The notes under the pieces are model-generated. The model saw only the letters and a list, made by a program, of their open reading frames with translations, did not search any database and was not told the origin of the DNA. The translations under genes were made by a program, and so were the position numbers. This document shows, in pieces, positions 24,179 to 35,242 of a DNA stretch of 64,000 bases; position 1 is the stretch's first letter, and each line of letters begins with the position of its first letter. The stretch lies in assembly GCA_930367215.1 (NCBI GenBank), contig OV884056.1, positions 286,484,067 to 286,548,066 on the forward strand. Direction: 5' to 3'. The stretch is from Pollenia angustigena. Taxonomy: Eukaryota; Arthropoda; Insecta; Diptera; Polleniidae.

Positions 24179-24322
24179 TTTTTTTTTTTTAATTCCCTAT
24201 GCTAATCCTTACGAAGCTTGACGCTTGTCTGCAGGAAAGAAACCAGAGTCTCTGGCGGGAATCGAACCCGCAACCCCGGTGTTGATAGACTAGCTCACTA
24301 CTAGCTAGCCTACCGGGGCCCA
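24179..24322 (-). mobile_element. tRNA-derived SINE, copy with poly-A tail
   Basis: On the minus strand: head GGCCCCGGTAGGCTAGCTAG (A-box-like), GCGGGTTCGATTCCCGCC (exact B-box core GGTTCGATTCC), then GAGACTCTGGTTTC, CTGCAGACAAGCGT, and a poly-A tail (T-run 24178-24190 on the plus strand). Transcription by RNA polymerase III from the internal boxes is the family norm. Length about 145 bp. Confidence 0.8.
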
Positions 24323-25173
24323 CGAGAATAGTGCAAAATTTTCATGGTTCAAGACTTATTTTATGGTTTTTTAAGTAAATAATTCTTTCCGTGTATATTT
24401 TAAATAATATTACTTTAATTTTCTTGAAATATCAGAAAAGGCTTTTTAGAAATATTATTGTTTTATTAACACTTCTCGGCAGAAAACAAAAAAAGTGATT
24501 TTAATTCACTTTAGCATGCTGAATCCAAATAGTTTATTCAATCACGTCTAGTTAACATTTTGTTTACTGATTTCTTGTCTTATTTTATTCATAATAATCC
24601 AGGTATTTCTGATTAATGATAAAATGGAAAAATGGCCGCCAGTAATTAAGAAATAATTTTGAAAATAATTATTTGTAAAAGATCAATATCGTTCTCAAGT
24701 TATGATAAAATGTATGTAGCATAAATGCCTTATTTCGGTCAAAATATAAGTCTAGCCCATAGAAAAAACCGAAAACGGATTTAAATTTAGCGCAGTAGTA
24801 TCTTTGTTTTTCATATATTTGTATTTAAAACGAATTTTTTGACGGCCAGTGTAATAAATAAAACTTGATTCTTAAACATTTCGTTAAGATTTTTATTTAA
24901 ATTTTATTTAGAAATGGAATTCCCTGTTATAGATTCACAATTGTTGTGTGTTATGTTTTCTTTCACATCAAATTATACATTGCGTTGATTTGTTTTTTTA
25001 AAGTCAAACTACTGCTTAACAACGAGTTGTTTGAAACCAACTACGGTTTAAAATTGATTTGGTTTTTCATTGTTATCATTCGAATTGATTTTAAAAAAAG
25101 AACTCAGTATTTGACACAAGAATAACTTGGTGTGGAGAAATGTGAAAAAGAAACAAATGCATTCGTGCAGGGC
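24323..25173. other. Interior of the nested element, no gene
   Basis: AT-rich, without recognisable coding or terminal sequence until the AGCCCTGCACGAATG end. Confidence 0.4.
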
Positions 25174-25650
25174 TTTAATATATACTGAATTTTGTATGAC
25201 AATTTTACGGGCTTAACTCTTGTAAAATAAAAATATTTTTTTTTACGAAAAATGTCTCAAATAAATAAAAACTTTTAATTAAGTTTCTCGTTATTTTTTT
25301 AATATGTAAGAGAATTACATTTTTTGTTTTGTTTTCTTGATTTATAATTATTATTTTACTATAAAGTGCAAATAACATTTGTATTACAATGCAACTTAAA
25401 ATAAATATTAATGATTTTCTCAATTAATAAAAGGCATTTTAAATTTGGTTATATTTTTTACATTTGGTAACTTTTTAAAAAATTTTGGTTGTAAAAATTG
25501 TATTGGCTGTGGCAGCACTGGTGTCTTCGTAATTTCAGTATTTTGTTTCTCTATTTTCAGTTATTATGCTCTCCCCAACCCCGATTGGGAATGAGTGTAA
25601 ATAAAGTTTGTCATTTCGTGTGTACTTTATACCAAAATATATTCATCTAA

Positions 25651-25965
25651 AGCGGCTCATACACTTGCAATAAAATTGTTCAATTTTACGTATTGTACAA
25701 TTATATCGCCAATGTGTATGAGATTTTCGATGGTGGTACATTATATTGGCAACAATCAAAAGACTTTTGATTTTTACTGCACACCGAAAACAAATTGAAA
25801 TGTATTGGCACAATGCTGTTTATGTTATTCCTATAGGTTATGTTCACCTTTTTATTGAATGAATGAAACAAACTATTGTGCGACTTATTGCATAATATAG
25901 TACAAAATGGAAATAATATCGAATATCAAAAATATGGCAATAATATGGCAAGTGAATGGGCCGCT
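25651..25965. mobile_element. PIF/Harbinger-like MITE, AGCGGC family
   Basis: Inverted ends AGCGGCYCATWCACTTGC flanked by TAA (25648-25650 and 25966-25968), 315 bp. TTGGCAACAATC- and ATTGGCACAATG-like boxes are internal. No open frame. Confidence 0.8.
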
Positions 25966-25968
25966 TAA

Positions 25969-26589
25969 GACTTCATTGAGAATATATTTTATGGCTCCTT
26001 GGACAGAAAAAAATAATTTTCATGATTGAATACGAAAATCGCATACCTGATTACAAAATTTGTTGAACTTCTGCAATGACGATTTTTGCGGTACTGATAA
26101 AAGAGTTTGTAGGTATAGTTACTGAATTTTTAGTCAACAACAACAAGTTTATTGAGTTAATAAAAAAAGTTGTTGCCTAAATTGATTTTTTTCAACAAAA
26201 TGTTTACGTGATTTGTTAAAATAAATTGTTGGAAATGTTGAATAAATCGAACAAATTTTCATAAATTATGATGTTCTAAATTCCCAATTTTTATTCTTTG
26301 ACGAAAACACTAAAATTTATTGTTGGGGGATAATTTAGTACCTTTGTTCAGGAAACCTTTTTCTAAAGACATCGGGAACAACTAAAGATATTATACAAAT
26401 GAAACTGTAAAGCGAATGAGAATTACAAACACTCAATTCCTACTTGCAACGATATCAAAGCTATTAAAAAATGGACAAGTGTTGTGAAAATAACATTTTG
26501 CATTTTCGCAAAACTATTTGCACCAAACTCCGCTTATATTCATTGGACAGTAAATACGAGTTGGCATTTTATATATCAATTATAAATAT
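25969..26589. other. No recognisable feature
   Basis: AT-rich DNA with CAACAACAACAAG near 26138; nothing else stands out. Confidence 0.4.
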
Positions 26590-27040
26590 TTAGGTTTGAA
26601 AAATTTTGAAATAGTACCAAATGAGTCACGGGGGAACCAGTGTACTTTTTGGTTTTTAATTGTAGCACAATTGTACCAGCTTTATCAACTCTGCTTTTGG
26701 CTAAAGCCTCCGTCAGCTTGCTTCTTGCGGGAAATACATCTTGTCTTTCGGGAAGATTGTCTTTGCGGAAGCCTTACCTTTCTTTAAAGGGATACTTTCG
26801 GGGATCACGTAGTGGCTGTTGATGTGAAAGGCTGATTTTTCACCCTTGTAGGAAAGTAAGGCCTGTAAAGTTTTTCTAGGTGCTGTTGTTATTCAACAGA
26901 AGCTACTGGATAAAGAGAGCAGCAAAGGCTAAATAGCTTGACCTTCTCAACAAGGGTCGAGTGTGCAATTTTTCTCAGATAATACAATCAAATTACGACC
27001 TGTGTGTGAATGTTGGCCTAGCAAATACAGTGGCACTTAA
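26590..27040 (-). repeat. Dispersed repeat R2, copy 2
   Basis: On the minus strand TTCCGCAAAGACAATCTTCC matches R2 copy 1 at 13.56 kb with few changes and extends for at least 60 bp. The local composition is less AT-rich. The plus-strand 63- and 60-codon frames here are on the wrong strand for the similarity. Confidence 0.5.
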
Positions 27041-27049
27041 GGTAGGAGT

Positions 27050-27440
27050 ACATAACACACGTTAGCGCGCGCGCGCTCTGTCGCTTCTGAAAAAAATTAA
27101 ACTAGTCTATTTTCATAGAACAAGCTACATGCAAAATATTTTGACGCGTTTGCGCCAGAAAGTTGGTCAACTTTGAACTTTTTAACGCGTTGTGTATTTT
27201 TGACAAGTAATCAGCTGACAATAAAAATAATAATTTAACAAATTTGTGAATCATGAAAGCAAAACTTATTGAAGAGCTTAAAAAACATACAATATTTATA
27301 TAAAAAGAATAAATTCAATAACATAACAAAATCTTGATAAACTTTCGAATCTGTTTTTAATGAACAAATAAGTAAACAAATAAAAAACAGCTGACAGGAA
27401 TGGCTTTTGTAACGCGTGTTGTGTACGCGCTAAAGTTTTT
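27050..27440. mobile_element. MITE-like inverted repeat with GCGCGC tract
   Basis: GTACATAACACACGTTAGCG on the left is matched by the complement of TAACGCGTGTTGTGTACGCG on the right. A (GC)6 run at 27065-27076 lies just inside the left end. TAA occurs at both outer flanks, but the arms differ in length, so exact boundaries are uncertain. Confidence 0.5.
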
Positions 27441-27664
27441 AAACTCACGATACTCGTCGACGAACTAACGCCTTTAAAGATTGCCTAGTGGCTTAGGTCC
27501 ACCAGGAGATTAGGCTATATGGAAGGTGCTGATGTAAATTATATTCACAATAAACAAAAGGAACTAATTTTGGTTAAAAGAAACCCAAACGGCAGCACTG
27601 AAAATGACTAGAATAGAAATAGAGAGAGAGGCTGAAACACCAAACTCACTGAGCTACCTTAATA

Positions 27665-27838
27665 ACAGTCGTACCTAAACAAGAGCGGAAGGCGGAACGT
27701 TTTCTTCCGCTTAGCTTTTACGCTGATATGCCATACGTAAACAAGAGCATCAAAGTTGTGCCACAAACAGTTAACTTTCTTGTTTATTAAAACCCACATA
27801 ATAGAAATAAAAAGAAGAGAAACAACCGCTAGAATGAC
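27665..27838 (+). repeat. Dispersed repeat R3, copy 1
   Basis: AACAAGAGCGGAAGGCGGAA, CTTTTACGCTGATATGCCAT and AACCGCTAGAATGAC match, in order, the region 49551-49710. No termini could be defined. A 64-codon minus-strand frame overlaps it without conservation. Confidence 0.55.
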
Positions 27839-28157
27839 GAAAAAATTTTGCACCAGTAAACGCAGTTATCAAAAATAAAATCAGTTTTAATTAAAAATTT
27901 AATCACGTGAATTAAACGTTTAATCAAGAGAATTAAACGTTTAATTAAGTGTATTAAACGTTTAATTAAGTGTATTAAACTTTTAATTGACAACATTAAT
28001 TTGCACCAGTATACAAATTAATAATATCAATTAAACTTTTAATTCACTTGATTAAACGTTTAATTCACGTGATTAAACGTTTAATTCACTTGATTAAATT
28101 TTTAATTAAAACTGATTTTATTTTTGATTAATGCGTTTACTGGTGCAAAATTTTTTC
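27839..28157. mobile_element. 319-bp near-perfect palindrome of short repeats
   Basis: Outer ends GAAAAAATTTTGCACCAG are inverted. Each ~145-bp arm is made of about five units of roughly 21 bp with the core GAATTAAACGTTTAATCA, each unit itself palindromic around AACGTT. CACGTG appears once per arm. The centre, near 28000, contains another TTTGCACCAGTATAC. The whole can fold on itself. No target duplication is evident. Confidence 0.8.
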
Positions 28158-28170
28158 TGTGTATCATCTG

Positions 28171-28410
28171 CCTGTTTTTAGAACGCGAGTACAAAAGTGA
28201 CTCGTTTAACTAAGAAAACCGGTTTTGGTTTTAAATGTGCCCCGGAAGGCTAGCTGGTGGTGAGCCAGTCTATTAGCGCCGGGGTTGCGGGGTCGATTCC
28301 CGCCAGAGACTATGGTTTTTTCTTGTGGATAATCTTAGGAAATTCGCGGGATAAGCTTAGGAAATTCAAAAAAAAACGAGTCACTTTTGCGCTCGCGTTC
28401 TAAAAACAGG
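28171..28410. mobile_element. MITE holding a SINE
   Basis: Inverted ends CCTGTTTTTAGAACGCGAG continue for 37 bp to AAAGTGACTCGTTT. The interior is occupied almost entirely by a tRNA-derived SINE, leaving a core MITE of perhaps 100 bp. Confidence 0.75.
28237..28376 (+). mobile_element. tRNA-derived SINE inside the MITE
   Basis: Begins TGCCCCGGAAGGCTAGCTGG (A-box-like), has GCGGGGTCGATTCCCGCC (B-box with one change from GGTTCGATTCC), continues GAGACTATGG and ends in nine A. Same family as the copies at 14.2, 24.3 and 58.9 kb, in plus orientation. Confidence 0.75.
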
Positions 28411-29049
28411 AATTATGAGTTTACATACATTTTTAGTAAACCCGAAAAGCAATCATTTCAATAATAAGTGAATGTTTTCTGTGCACAAAATGCAATAATA
28501 ATATAATTTTTTTACCGAACTATTTTCCTTAATTCTTTTAATGTTATTGACATTCTTCTAAAACATTTCTTTGAAAATATTTATTGAGCAAAACATAAAC
28601 GTCACAACATGTAAATTACATTTAATTAATGTCGCTTAAAAAAAGAAAAAATTCGCGAATGGAAATTTCAGGAAAAATCACGTTCTGTTTTTAAAAGTTG
28701 CAATAAAAATTATTTAAAATATTCATGAAACTTGCATGCAATTGTAAAATTTTGGCGAAATAGAAATAATTGTCATTGAATAAATTTTTGTTATTCAAAA
28801 ACAAACTTAAAAAAATTCCTTTGAGTGTTATTTCCGTCATGGAGGAGCAGAGTGTAAATGAAAGTTTTTCATATAAAACTTGTAAATTTTTTAAACAAAC
28901 TTAATTATATTTTAAAAAATTAAAAATCATTTTTCAAAATATAATTAATTTAATAAGTATTGTGGTTATTTTGTTGAACTATTTATGTTTTTTTTTTGAA
29001 TTATACAACATGAAAATTAATTAAAATTGTTATTGATAATTTTTCATTC
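28411..29049. other. AT-rich DNA, nothing recognised
   Basis: No coding or structural feature seen. Confidence 0.4.
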
Positions 29050-29160
29050 TTGACTGTAGCCGGGCTCGAACTCTGGCCGGCAGGTTACCCTAACACGTTT
29101 CGATAAAAACCACTCGATCTCCTCAGAGAGACTTGCCGTCTTACACTCGCAGCCATCGAC
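29050..29160 (-). mobile_element. Second SINE-like family, copy 2
   Basis: Minus strand AGAGTTCGAGCCCGGCTAC (B-box-like) follows ATCGAAACGTGTTAGGG. It aligns with 14850-14950, including the neighbouring AAAATTAATTAAAA tail. Confidence 0.45.
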
Positions 29161-29599
29161 GACTGCTGACGTCAATAGTCAAACATCAATCCTTAACTTA
29201 AATTATAATCAATTCCCAATTTGTATTCTTGATAAAAACATAAATAGGACATTTTGTTTTTCTAAATTTTTTTGGAGATTGTTGTCTGATGATCTGTCCT
29301 AAGCAACCAGTGAAATGCGCATAGAACTAAGTTTCCGTGTTTTTATCAAGAATAGAAACAAAATCGAATTAATTAAAAACTTTGTATTCCAAAAATTACT
29401 CTGATAATTTTCAAAATATAGTTGGAATTCATTTTAATTAGAAATTGTTCTAGGGACCTTCGTTTTTTTAGGTTAGAGGACAATTTAGTCCCAAAAAGTA
29501 AAACGAAATAAAAATTTAAAAAAATAACATTTTGTAAAAGTACAATTAACAATTTAAATAAGTACATTGAATAATTAAAAACCGTATTTTTAAAAATGT
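29161..29599. other. No recognisable feature
   Basis: A 79-codon minus-strand frame occurs at 29373-29612; it is asparagine/lysine/phenylalanine-rich and unremarkable. Confidence 0.4.
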
Positions 29600-29739
29600 G
29601 TGTTGATTTCATTTTTAAAGGGATCCTTAAAATGGTTCTCTTTAAAGAAAGTTCCGTTTAATTCACGTATATTTTAAAATAAAATAACTTCTTTAAAATA
29701 TGTAGTAGCTTTCTTTTTTTTCAAAATCACAGTTTTAAA

Positions 29740-30600
29740 AAAAATTGGGAGTTAAATTTGTTTATAGAAAAGTAGAATTTTTAAAAAATTTTTCAAAGAT
29801 TTTTTTACGGTACTTTCTTTATAAAAGGAATTTAAAAAAAAGGTATTTTCCAATAACAAAATGTACACTTTTCAAAAGAAATTTTTGAAAAAGGGGGACT
29901 TTTTTCAAAACTTACCTTTTTATCAAAGAAGCATTGTTTTAAAAAAGTACTTCTTTAAAAAGTTTTTTATGAAAGAGCAAATAGAACTTTTAAAAAAGCA
30001 GTTTTAAAAAGAAGTATTTTTCAATAGCAAAAAGTTCACTTTTCAAACGTAACTTATGAAAACAGGGGACTTTTTGTTTTCAAAAAGTACCTTTTTGAAA
30101 AAAACTTGTTTGCTAAAATCCTTTTTATTCAAGGATTCACAATTTGTATTTAAAGAAATAAAATAAATAAAAAAAACTTTTTTTTTTACAAAAAGTAACT
30201 TTTTTCATCCTTTAATAACGTAGTTTTGGTTTCAAAAAAAGCACAGTTTTAAAAAAGTATTTATTTAAAAAGTGACTTAAAATTTGTTTATAGAAAAGTA
30301 GAATTTTTAAATAATTTTGTTAACTAATTTTCAAAGATATTTTTTACGGTACTTTTTTTTATAAAAGTAGTTTTAAAAAAAAGGGGGCTTTTAATAGCAA
30401 AAAGTACTCTTTTCAAACGTAACTTATGAAAAAAGGGGAATTTTGGTTTTTTTTTTTAAATACCTTTTTGAAAAAAGGTTGTTTACAAAAAATCCTTTCC
30501 TTTAAGGACTTAAAGAAGTAAATTTATTTAAAAAAGGAATTTTTTACAAACAGGACTTTTTTTGTTGAAAAAAGTATCTTTTTTCATTCTTTTCCATTAA
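29740..30600. repeat. Low-complexity tandem duplication, ~526 bp period
   Basis: TTTATAGAAAAGTAGAATTT starts at 29761 and again at 30287. CTTTTCAAACGTAACTTATG occurs near 30034 and 30398. The region is made of AAAAAGTA/TACTTTTT boxes in both orientations, so it can also fold locally. Confidence 0.55.
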
Positions 30601-31379
30601 ATTACGTCTTTTTATAAGAAGCAGAACGTTTTCTAAGAGAGCACTTTTTCAAAGGCATGTCTCTTGAAAAAATTTTGTTTTTAAAAAATATACTTTTTTG
30701 ATAACTTTTGTACCTTTTTTTTTTAAAAAACCACCTTTTATTTAAAACAAAAGAATTAAAAGAATCACATATTCTTAAAACAGTACTTGTAGATTTTTGA
30801 GACATTGTATTTGAGAATAAACAAATTTGTAAAAATAATCTACAAAAAGTACCTTTTTTGTAACAGGTACTAAACACGTTCTTTTGACAATTTATATCCC
30901 GAACATTTTTCAAAATACATGCTAAGTAATAAATCATATGTATATATACACACACATACATGTATGTTCCCTTCAAACCTTTAAGAAGTATATGTACTTA
31001 TAAATATTGTTTTTAAAGAAACTTTTCAGAAAAGCGCAGTAATTTTTTTAAGTGCCTTTTAGCAACCTTTTATTGTTCTCTCCATATTTCATTTATTGTC
31101 AATGTCACATCCACCCACTCGAACTTAATTCGATAATTAATCACTTAGAAAACAAATTATTTAATTGTTTTGTGTAAAATTTCCCACCATTTGTTTTAAA
31201 TAACAATCAAAAGAATGCGATAATTGTACATTTATTGCGAAAACATTTATTGCAAAAATCGTATTAAGAACAAAAAGTTTTTGTTAAAAGTGCAAAAAAT
31301 CGTTAAAACTTTTACCTAACGCCACTATGAACTCATATAAATGTACATTTTTAATTTCGCTCTTTTCGTCAGTGTTGCC
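30601..31379. other. AT-rich DNA with TATATACACACACAT tract
   Basis: A 124-codon minus-strand frame (30602-30976) lies here. It is lysine/serine-rich, contains the TGTATATA microsatellite in frame at its start and has no known domain. I treat it as chance. Confidence 0.4.
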
Positions 31380-31612
31380 AGAAATGTTTTGGTCCCTGTC
31401 TTAAAAAATTCCCATCTTAATATCTAAGTCCCCAAGTTTGCCTCCAAATTTTAAATTATTTTATAACAAATTAATTATGAACTTTAATAAATTTTTCTTC
31501 AAAAAAAAAAAAAAAAAAAAAAAAAATTGTGATAAAAAAACCCAATACAAGTTCTAAATCTTCGATTCACTCTACCGTGATCGGAAATGTTTACTAAATA
31601 CCTAAAATAATA
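31368..31612 (+). repeat. Dispersed repeat R4, copy 1
   Basis: CAGTGTTGCCAGAAATGTTT starts a ~240-bp segment with AGTCCCCAAGTTTGCCTCC, TTTAAATTATTTTATAA, an A-run of about 27 and ATTCACTCTACCG. The same order occurs at 37058-37145 and 37680-37770, where it is split by a foldback element. CAGTGTTGCC resembles a hAT terminus, but the right end is not defined. Confidence 0.6.
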
Positions 31613-31615
31613 GAA

Positions 31616-32036
31616 AAAACAAGTAAGAATGCAATATTCCGAATCTTTTTTGCCCTTTACAATATTGCGATAAGAACACAAAGAGAGGTAAGAGAAGAAT
31701 AAAACTTAATTTTTGATATCGCGCCCATTTCTCCAAGCCCGCCCACTTTATTCTGGATGTCTTGTAGTGGTATCAAAGCTATTTCTACTTAACGGTTCTC
31801 CAGATATACAGAAATCTATTTTTTGTATTGATAACCAAGATGCTTGTACCCAATTTGGAAAGTTTGTCTCTTGCCGTTCTCTAGATATTCGGAAAGTGCC
31901 ACGCCCACTTCTCTGATCCTGCCCACATTTTGTCGGATTTTGTGTTTTGATAACCAAGAAGCTTGTACCTAATTTGGAAACTTTGGCTCCTGTCGTTCCA
32001 GAATCTGGAATCCAAATATATGTACATAAAAATAAA
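31616..32036 (+). repeat. Repeat with CACGCCCACTT boxes
   Basis: Opens AACAAGTAAGAATGCAATAT like the mini-me-type repeats. A ~120-bp unit, TTGATAACCAAGATGCTTGT followed by AATTTGGAAA, occurs twice. The CACGCCCACTTCTC box is shared, reversed, with 56.2-56.9 kb. Confidence 0.5.
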
Positions 32037-32750
32037 ATAAACAACTAAGAAAGTATACTCGGTCAAGCCCGACCATATGATACCTTACACCACAGTATTT
32101 AAAGACACATCATGCTTATGTGTCCATGTAAATATGGATTTATCTATGTTTATAAACTTCATGAAAATCGGTTTGAAAGTTTGTGAGAGGCAGAAATTGC
32201 CCCCGGCCTCCCCTTGTTGTCATATTTTTTAAAAACTGTATAGCTAATGTGTCCCTATAGATATGAATCTATCTATGTTTTAAATTTCATTAAAATCGGT
32301 TTGAGAGGCAGAAATTGCCGCTATCTCCCTTCGTGGTCCGATTTTTTTAAAAATTTATACATTTTGTGTCCATATAGATATGGTTCTATCTTTGTTTTGA
32401 TTGGTTGGATAGTTCCTGAGAGGAAGAAATTTCCCCCTATCTTCCCTCGTGGCCCAACGATTCGGCCTATTTTCATTAGGCTTGGTCCTTGTGCCAATAA
32501 GAACCTATGACCCAAAGTTTATCAAACTATCTCCAAAATGGCGACCTGTACTTTGCGCACAAGGTTACATGGACAGCCAGTCAGCCTGCCAGCCAGCCAG
32601 CCGGACGGACATCTTTAGTTCGACTCAGAAAGTGATTCTGAGTAGATCGGTATACTTTAAGGTGGTTCTAGGACCACTATTTTAAGGCGTTACACATATC
32701 AGCACAAATGCATAATACTTTCTCCACTATTGTGGTGTGGGTATAAAAAA
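32037..32750 (+). mobile_element. mini-me-like repeat, copy a
   Basis: 5' end AACAACTAAGAAAGTATACT, then CGGTCAAGCCCGACC and ATACCTTACACC. The middle has three diverged ~90-120-bp units (TTCATTAAAATCGGTTTGAG type). The 3' part has a CCAGCCAGCCAGCCGGACGG microsatellite (GTCY-type on the other strand), a TCAGAAAGTGATTCTGAGT core and GTATACTTTAAGG. It ends TATTGTGGTGTGGGTATAA. TA-rich stretch, ~33-bp core and (GTCY)n is the described dipteran mini-me plan. The open frames in it are repeat-derived. Confidence 0.6.
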
Positions 32751-32857
32751 AACAATAAGGGATTTGTTGGTAAAATTAGAGGCAGTTGTGGTTTTTTGTT
32801 TATATCTCAGCCAATTGTGGAACGATCTGACTGAATTTTAATAGCAAAATTATAATG

Positions 32858-33339
32858 AGTATACCACAATAGTGGAGAGGGTATTATGCATTTGTGCTGA
32901 TGTGTGTAACGCCTTAAAATATTGGTCCTAGACCCACCTTAAAGTATACCAATCGACTTAGAATCACTTTCTGAGTCGAACTCACGATGTCCGTCCGGCT
33001 GGCTGTCCATGTAACCTTGTGCGCAAAGTACAGGTCGCAATTTTAGAGATAATTTGATAAACTTTGGGACAAAGGTTCATATTTACAAGGACCCAGCCTA
33101 TTGAAAATGGGCCAAATCGTAGGACCAGGAGGGAAGATAGGTGGAAATTTCTGCCTCTCAGAAACTATCAAACCGATTTTAATGAAATTTTAATTTAATG
33201 AAAGGGGCGGTAGGGGGCAATTTCTTCCTCTCACAAACTTTCAAACCGATTTTAATGAAGTTTATAAACATAGATAAATCCATATTAATGTGGTCTAAGG
33301 AATCATATGGTCGGGCTTGACCGACTATACGTTCTTAGT
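32858..33339 (-). mobile_element. mini-me-like repeat, copy b (inverted)
   Basis: Reverse-oriented copy facing copy a, about 110 bp away. It contains ATAGTGGAGAGGGTATTATG, the core ACTTTCTGAGTCGAACTCAC, GTCCGTCCGGCTGGCTGTCC, and ends TCGGGCTTGACCGACTATAC. One internal unit is missing relative to copy a. Confidence 0.6.
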
Positions 33340-35242
33340 TTTTTAACATAAAAATTGTATTAAAAAAGTAACAACAATTTAACAAAAGGTTGTTTAATGT
33401 AATAAAAGAGGAACACCTTTTAAATAAAAATTAGCATCACAATTTAAGCTTATCTTCTAAAATAATCTTTCAAAAAGAGTAAACGGTTAAAATATTTGTG
33501 TTTCAAACGATTTCTTTCTTTTGTTTTGGTGAACCTTGATTTAGAAAAGATTCTTCATTTCACTTTCATATCGTCGGCTTAATATGCAAACCTGCTAAAT
33601 TCACTTTTTAAGTAAATTGAGATTTTGATGCCGTGTGGTAAAGAAAGATACGCTTCGTCGATCAGCATTTAGTTTTTCTTCAATATGAGTCTTGAAGTGT
33701 GTAAAACCATCTTTATTTTTGGTTTTACTCTTAAGCTGCAAATATGAAATATAAAAAGTTTCTTGTCTCTCCTGTATAATGCGCTGAAATGTCTTTTCTA
33801 AAAATTGGTAGTATCTATTCCATTATACAACTTGAATCTCTTATTGATTTTTTAACAATTTTAATAGTCTTGGTAAAGTCTGGCAGAAGGTTGTTTTCAT
33901 GGTGGTAAAAGTCTGTACTTAATATTCTTCAAAATAAATTATTCCCAAGATAACTAATACGGTAAAAAAAACATATATTCGATTAATCGTCATAAATTAT
34001 TCGAATTATTCGTTAATCGAAAATAATTAATTTCAAATTATTTTAGCAGTTAATCGCCCAAAATTATTCGATTAATCGAACAACGGTTAATCGTTTGAAT
34101 ACCCTAATATATGCTTTATGGGGTCTAAGATCAATATTTTAAAAATGTTCCTTATATAAAACTCATGGGATTTAATGAAGTTAAGACTTTAAAAAAACGA
34201 TTTTTTTTTGTAATAATAATGAACATAACAAATATTACATTCCCAAATTTTGCCAATATCTCCAAATAAACGTTCAAATCCCCAATTGGGGGACATACAT
34301 ACCCCCTTATCTGGCAGCACTTCTGGTCGTTATTACGTGTACAATAAATTGTTTATTACTACGTTGTGTTTTTTTTTTTTGTTATTTCTGTTGTTACTTT
34401 TTCATTTTTTTTATTCATTGTTACACATTAAGATACACTTTGATATCTTTCAGATACTTACAAAATGTGAACATACAATGTGTATACTCTTATGAAAACT
34501 AATGCAATGAAAATTTAAACAGAGAATTTTTGTTGTAAGTATTTGTGAGAACAATTTTAGCATTTTGTATTAGGGAAATAAAAAGAAATAAATTTTCAAC
34601 GTGTTTGATAAAAAAAAGTAAAAAATCTAACTAGTAAACTCGTTACTTTTTTGTGTGTGTTCTTTTTTTTTGCTTACTCAATTTTTTGTTGTGCTCTCAT
34701 TTAATATCTTTAGCTGACTGGAATAACAACAGAGAATAGCAGCGCACAACGAGTTTGTATCTATAACTAGTATCTTAACCTTGAACTTGAAATAAATTTT
34801 TTGTTGTGGTAGTATATGTATGGGCTGGTTGGTGTTTGTGTGTGTATGTGTAAGTATTTGTTTGTTTATTATGTACTCGTTAATAAAGACACTCGGCAGC
34901 AAAAAAAAAAGTTTAGCTCTCCACCCTTCTACCGCTTGTGCTCCCATCATTCTTTGGCTATTCGTAGTATGTATGTACGTATGTACATCATAACAAAAGT
35001 TTGCATGTATTTTTTTTTGTAACTTATTTTTTTTTGATTTTTCAATTCTTTCTTCCCTTTTTTTTATTAAAATTTTCTGTTGTTGTTATACCTATTATTA
35101 AATAATTTTGTTGTTTTTATTTATTTGTTTTACCTTTAAATCTCATTTGCAATGAATAATTCCACAAAATTAAAGGGAATTTTATTCTGTTTTTGTCGAA
35201 TGTTGAAAAAAAGAATTCACTGCGATTTTTTTTATTTATATA
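33340..35242. other. Anonymous DNA with a hAT-like end at 33.96-34.12 kb
   Basis: CGATTAATCG-type palindromic motifs recur four to five times between 33976 and 34100, and the block ends TTTGAATACCCTAATA. This is a common look for a hAT-type terminus, but no partner was found. Elsewhere there is (GT)n-like text near 34840 and GTATGTACGTATGTACAT near 34970. Frames up to 90 codons are A/T artefacts. Confidence 0.4.

Larger units (their letters stand above)
22313..25174. mobile_element. Nested element with AGCCCTGCACGAATG ends
   Basis: Exact inverted ends AGCCCTGCACGAATGCATTT at both sides. The flanks ATAATATA (left) and TTAATATA (right) agree in seven of eight positions, which fits an 8-bp (hAT-type) duplication with one mutation. 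Near the left end ACGAAT-type motifs are repeated (22.5-22.6 kb). The 105- and 74-codon frames there are low complexity. Confidence 0.65.
21421..25520. mobile_element. hAT-like composite element, 4.1 kb
   Basis: Ends CAGAGCTGCCATTTTTGG and the inverted GGCAGCACTG, flanked by the perfect 8-bp duplication GTGTCTTC (21413-21420 and 25521-25528). Both ends carry repeated TTGGTTAT motifs, the likely subterminal binding repeats. No transposase frame was found. Most of its length is nested material: an element at 22313-25174, which itself holds a hAT-like end, a Harbinger-like MITE and a SINE. Confidence 0.8.

Noticed and set aside
24247..24321. tRNA gene (B-box GGTTCGATTCC present)
   Set aside because: The arms do not fold into a complete cloverleaf, and the same sequence recurs four times with a common non-tRNA tail and poly-A, so it is a SINE.
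30602..30976. 124-codon minus-strand frame
   Set aside because: Low-complexity lysine/serine/phenylalanine content, starts in a TATATACACACA tract, no domain, no splice context.
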